From Ditylenchus dipsaci (Eukaryota > Nematoda > Chromadorea > Rhabditida > Anguinidae), in the NCBI GenBank assembly GCA_004194705.1, contig SADC01000905.1, forward strand, positions 558,001 through 622,000: DNA of 64,000 nucleotides. The letters run 5' to 3'. Both the position numbers and the translations under genes were made by a program. Positions 59,997-64,000 of this stretch are shown here, one piece after another. The notes under the pieces were generated by a model. The model saw only the letters and a program-made list of their open reading frames with translations. It had not been told where the DNA came from and ran no database searches. Every line of letters begins with the position of its first letter. Position 1 is the stretch's first letter.

Positions 59997-61575
59997 CAGA
60001 GGTGGGCAAAGATCAGATCAGATCAGTTCAGATCAGATCAGATCGCCGAATATCAGATCAGATCAAGATCAGATCAGATCAGATCGGCATAATATTTTTT
60101 TCTTTAATTTAGTCAAATTTCACACTCTAAGTCAAAATTTTACGGCGAAACGTATTTTATACAAAGTTGAAAGAAGATCAGATCTATTTAGATCAGATCA
60201 GTTCAGATCGGGTCAGATCGGGTCAGATCGGGTCAGATCGGGTCAGATCGGCTGAGATCGGCTTACATTTTTTTCTTAAATTTTGTCAAATTTCACACTT
60301 TGAGTCAAAATTTTACGGCGAAACGTATTTTACAGTCAAAAAGAAAGGTTTATTGTGTTTTTAACTATATATTTAATTACAACTTTTGTCGGTAGATTTT
60401 TTCCGGCTGGAAAACTTTTCATTCGGACACTGGATTCGTGTTCAGCATGGTCTTCATAAAGTAAAGCTTCTTTTGAAATTTCAGAGTCACTGTCAAATTT
60501 TGAATTTCGTTCAAGATAATTAACATTTGAATTTAAAATTTCAATCTTTATTGTCTTGAGCGGAAATCAAAATTTGACGGGGACTCTGAAATTTTGAGAG
60601 AAGTTTTATAAGCAAATCGACCACGCTGAACACGAATGCAGTGTCAGAATCAAAAGTTTTCCCAGCGGAAAAAAAGTTATAAAAAATTTGTGTCACAACT
60701 TATATATTCATTTTGCACATTTTGTCATAACTTGACAATGAACTATAGTTGCATTCAAAGCCAAAATGACAGTGACATTCTGCTCTTTGTTTTTGTTTTG
60801 ATTATTCAGTTATATTTTATCTCTGCACAAAGTTTTTTGCTTGTAGAAAGTAAGAATGGAGCGTTTTGAAAATCGCTACTCCAATAAACAAGTGGTGATT
60901 TATCTTAAACCTTCAAATCGAAAGAGTCAATGGTTAGTATTTTCAAAAAGCTAAATTCCTGGCGGTCATTTTGGTATATTATGAGCGTGGGTGTAGTATG
61001 ACCATCATGGCGCATTAATTGAAAACCTGTGGGTACCCAGCTGGACTTTGACCCTGCACAATGTGTTACCTCCCGGACCCCTTTACACCTACTTCATCAA
61101 TGATTGTAGCAAAAAGGAGCCCCGCCATCGTGTTCACCGGGAAATTCTGCACAGTAATCAACAACCGATCTGAACTGATCTGACCCGATCTGACCCGATC
61201 TGACCCGATCTGAACTGATCTGACCCGATCTGACCCGATCTGACCCGATCTGAACTGATCTGAACTGATCTGATCTAAATTGATCTGATCTTTTCCCAAC
61301 TATGTGTAAAATACGTTTCGCCGCTAAATTTTGACTTAAAGTGTCAAATTTGACAAAATTAAAGAAAAAAAATATTATGCCGATCTGATCTGATCTGATC
61401 TGATCTTGATCTGATCTGATCTTCGGTGATCTGATCTGATCTGATCTGAACTGATCTGATCTGATCTGATCTGAACTGATCTGATCTGATCTGATCTTCG
61501 GCGATCTGATCTGAACTGATCTGATCTGATCTGAACTGATCTGATCTGAACTGATCTGATCTTTGCCCACCTCTG
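59997..61575. mobile_element. hAT-type element with GATCAGATC satellite ends
   Basis: The ends CAGAGGTGGGCAAAGATC and complement are flanked by a perfect 8-bp duplication ATCCAAGG (59989-59996 and 61576-61583). CAGxGGTGGGCAA is a typical hAT end. The arms are arrays of GATCAGATCA/GTTCAGATCG units (60010-60262 and 61161-61562), split by a conserved GGCGAAACGTATTTTA spacer that occurs in both arms. A foldback MITE is nested (60426-60645). No transposase. Confidence 0.9.
60426..60645. mobile_element. Foldback MITE, copy C
   Basis: GACACTGGATTCGTGTTCAG ... CTGAACACGAATGCAGTGTC. The inner arms share TGTCTTGAGCGGA-like phrases with copies A and B. Confidence 0.78.
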
Positions 61576-62196
61576 ATCCAAGGTCCTGTTTGGTGCCGTT
61601 TTTCGTGCTTCTAGTTTAGATTTAATAAAGTTGATAAGCTAGAGCAAAAACTAGAGCTATGAAATTAACCGACTTTCGGTCAATTTCACTAAAACTTGGT
61701 AAATTGACTGGTTTAGAAAAACGGCTAATTCCAACTATAGTAAAAATCCCCAAACAATGGAGCATGCTCATACTGGGAACCTCATCTACGATTTTTTTTA
61801 AATCAAAAATATTTTTATTGTACATAACCATCAAGATTATTATTTGTTGCAGAGAATACACTCCCAACACATCTAGAGCATCATCCAAGCAGAAGGCAAG
61901 AGAGCAAAGAAAACAACAGGCTTTAGAAGCTCAGAGGTTGGAAGCCATCAAAGCAGCCAAGTTCAAGGGTATGCGCCACAACAATGTCCAACCCATGACT
62001 CCATTGCTCAATGGCCAACCACCTGTTGGACCTCAAGGCAGATCATTGAAGTTGGGCAGACCTAGTAATTACTTCTTGCCTAGTCCTGCTACTACTGCAT
62101 TCAGTAGACAAGATGGAGGTCTTGTACTCAGTTAGTCTAATTTTTCTGTCGGAATAATATTTGTAAAATATTCTTGCTTCATTTCTAGATAGCAAC

Positions 62197-63978
62197 ATGT
62201 CACAGTGCTTCCTGTGCTCTAAAGTGATCTCTAATGGAGTAAGTATCCCTCAGAATTCCTATTATCGCTCCATCTGGAGAGAAGGACTTCACTTACATGG
62301 GTACGGTCTGAGGCCATAACTCTTATTCAGCAAGTGTTTTCAGGTACTTGCCCAAAGCTGGCATGATCTGTTTCGCCCATTTTCGACTCGATGACTTGGT
62401 GTTTGATAGTCAGGGAGTGCCTTGCAATATCAAACAGGGGGTGGCCCCTGTGTTTGTAAGTGTTTATAGTGCTATTGACTGATCTATTATCCCTCGTGAG
62501 ACTCCCGCGAGACATGAGACACTGTCTCGCGAGACATTTTTCCTAATTTCAGTATTTTTGCAGCTAAGGACACATTTTTGAGCCCGTTCTGATGTGCGCT
62601 GGCCTATTCTGAGTTTTACAGCAATTCAATGCGAAGAACTCAGAAAAAATATATCCGGAAAGGTTCAAAATCAAAGAAAATAAGAAAGATTGGACAAACG
62701 TAGCAATGCCAATTTTTCAATGGTGAACTATTGAGATGGAATTCTCAGCGATTTAATTTTGAGGAGATAACACCGAATTTCACTGTCTTATTTACTACCA
62801 TCAGTCAAAATGCTTTGGGTCATTGTTGATACGCTGAACAGTACAGGAGACTATTTAATTTCAAGAACAAGGAGAAAATGTGTATAGCGTATGCATAAAG
62901 GCATATCTACCACGGTTGTCGTTGAAAAAACCTTCGAGTCCGGTTTGTCGCCCGTCACAATTGGGCGATTGCTAGGCGCTGGCGTGTGAAAATCACCACA
63001 TTCCTGCTATCTCGGGTAATAACAAAGTAATTTATTTGAAAATTTGCACGAAGAGTGCAAGAATGACGCATAAAATGAAAAATAAATGCGACATCAACTA
63101 CACAATAACCAAAAATCGATTGATTGAGCACTTAAGCAAAAACATATAATTTTCTCGCGAGTCTTTCTGTCTCGTGAGACAAGGTAACTTTGTCTCGCGA
63201 GACAACCCTGTTATGTCACTCTGTCTCGCGAAACAAAAAACGTGTCTTGCAAGATTCTCGAGTAATTTTGTCTCGTGTCTCGCGGGGGTCTGATGAGGGC
63301 TATTCTATATACGCCCGTCTTTGCAGAACTCTACCCAACTAGATCCCAAAGCAACCCTCGAGAGCATTCCCAAGGCTATAGCCATGGAGAGAAGACAGCA
63401 GCTGGAGAATCGGCAACCTAGTGAAGGTATCAGTCGCAAGAGAAAGGACTCCAGTCTTCCTTCAGAAAATCAGGAGGAAAACGAAGAGGTATGAGGACTT
63501 AAGGGTTGAAAGGGGCGGTTGACTGTTATTTTTAACTTTAGGACAGGGCTGCATCCATGCAAAAAATAGCTGAAAATGCGGAGAAGAGAAAAAAAGGTTG
63601 GTGGAAAAAAAAGTAGCATAGGTTTGACACATTGTAAATGGTTGTGAACATTTTGGTATAAAAGAGTGGTTAAGACATAGGTCGGCTCACAGGAAATCTC
63701 ACCAACTTTTATAAGATTTTACTACCGCGATTTGTGATTCCCAAGCCTTTTTATCCACAAATTATAAAAGCTCACGTTGTTGGAATGTTATAACATATAA
63801 GCTCTATATTTGTTCAGTGCTGCAACAAGGCCTTTGTGGATCAGTCATCAAAACTTTCAAGCAAGTCAATCTGGATCCACCTCCAGGCAAACAATCTACT
63901 TGTGAACTCAACGAAGTGACCAACACGGTAGTTGAATTTTTTAAAATCAATTATTTGTTCAGTACATTATATAGTTAA
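62197..63978 (+). CDS. THAP-like zinc-finger protein (module 2), right copy
   Basis: Exons 62197-62300, 62344-62455, 63327-63488, 63542-63596 and 63818-63978 have the same lengths and phases as the left copy, apart from the read-through tail after NEVTNT. The frame is intact: THAP-like finger (MSQCFLCSK ... CFAHFRLDDLVFD ... GVAPVF), then SRKRKDSS and QVNLDPPPGK. As on the left, the ATG lies 61 bp after the stop of module 1, behind TTTCTAG. The intron before exon 3 holds an 809-bp insertion that the left copy lacks (46-bp intron there). The gene may continue beyond the window. Confidence 0.75.
62491..63299. mobile_element. Foldback-type element with CTCGCGAGAC repeats, clean empty site
   Basis: CCCTCGTGAGACTCCCGCGA at the left matches the complement of the right end (CCCTCATCAGACCCCCGCGA). 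TGTCTCGCGAGACA-type units are repeated at both ends. The left arm's intron at 17822-17867 is the unoccupied form. Target duplication is unclear (TCTATTAT against CTATTCTA). Confidence 0.82.
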
Positions 63979-64000
63979 TTATAAATTCAATAAAATGTAA

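Larger units (their letters stand above)
52705..62135 (+). pseudogene. THAP-like module 1, right copy, frames broken
   Basis: Exons 52705-52831, 52881-52974, 57267-57428 and 61853-62135 match the left copy exon by exon with the same splice sites. Exon 1 is one base shorter (a CCC run reduced to CC near 52750), which brings a stop soon after. Exon 3 is two bases shorter near its start. Exon 4 is the same length and near-identical, ending DGGLVLS. The two long introns hold mariner, hAT and pogo insertions. Either a young pseudogene or a working copy with consensus errors; the homopolymer loss makes the second possible. Confidence 0.75.
51025..63978 (+). repeat. Right arm of inverted segmental duplication
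   Basis: It matches the left arm (20905 down to 16440) in reverse, but is about 13 kb instead of 4.5 kb because of insertions. The same intron is 126 bp on the left (18596-18471) and 4.4 kb here (57429-61852). The arm continues beyond the window. Confidence 0.9.

Noticed and set aside
61097..61570. 157-codon frame rich in DQIRS repeats
   Set aside because: Translation of the GATC array, not a gene.

Overview
This is a 64-kb piece of an AT-rich animal genome with genes split into many small exons, introns with GT..AG ends (usually after a T-rich tract), and very dense miniature transposons. A nematode is the best guess. Short interstitial runs of the nematode telomere unit TTAGGC (as GCCTAA) lie near 21.23 kb and 38.0 kb, introns as short as 44-48 bp occur, and THAP-like zinc-finger genes lie head-to-tail with operon-like spacing. 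No species is claimed.

Layout. 0-9.9 kb is repeats and transposon relics with no convincing host gene. 9.95-12.6 kb (+) is an intact 7-exon carbonyl reductase (SDR family). 13.1-20.3 kb (-) holds three tandem THAP-like zinc-finger modules, each starting at its own methionine. 23.4-43.8 kb (-) is one large EDEM3-type gene (GH47 mannosidase-like domain plus PA domain, 23 exons), whose introns carry most of the MITEs. 45.1-46.0 kb (-) is a coiled-coil gene resembling GPS2. From 51.0 kb to the window end a second, inverted copy of the first two THAP-like modules lies on the + strand, swollen by transposon insertions.

The THAP-like locus therefore forms an inverted segmental duplication (about 16.4-20.9 kb and 51.0-64 kb) flanking EDEM3 and the GPS2-like gene. 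Comparing the arms gives empty sites and an order of events: a 559-bp MITE is only in the left arm; a pogo transposon, a GATC-rich hAT element and a CTCGCGAGAC-rich element are only in the right arm.

Mobile elements. An almost complete pogo-type transposon (57623-59860) has the same CCGTA... ends and TA target sites as a swarm of MITEs across the window and is a candidate source for them. Several miniature mariner elements code only for the N-terminal helix-turn-helix of the transposase. Other families are recognised by target duplications: 8 bp (hAT), 9 bp (Mutator-like), TTAA (piggyBac-like), TNA (PIF/Harbinger-like). Many unrelated families have ends built from short tandem repeats in inverted orientation, like Foldback elements.

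Caution: conserved coding exons repeatedly need one extra base to stay in frame, mostly at a homopolymer. Single-base consensus errors are at least as likely as true pseudogenes here.
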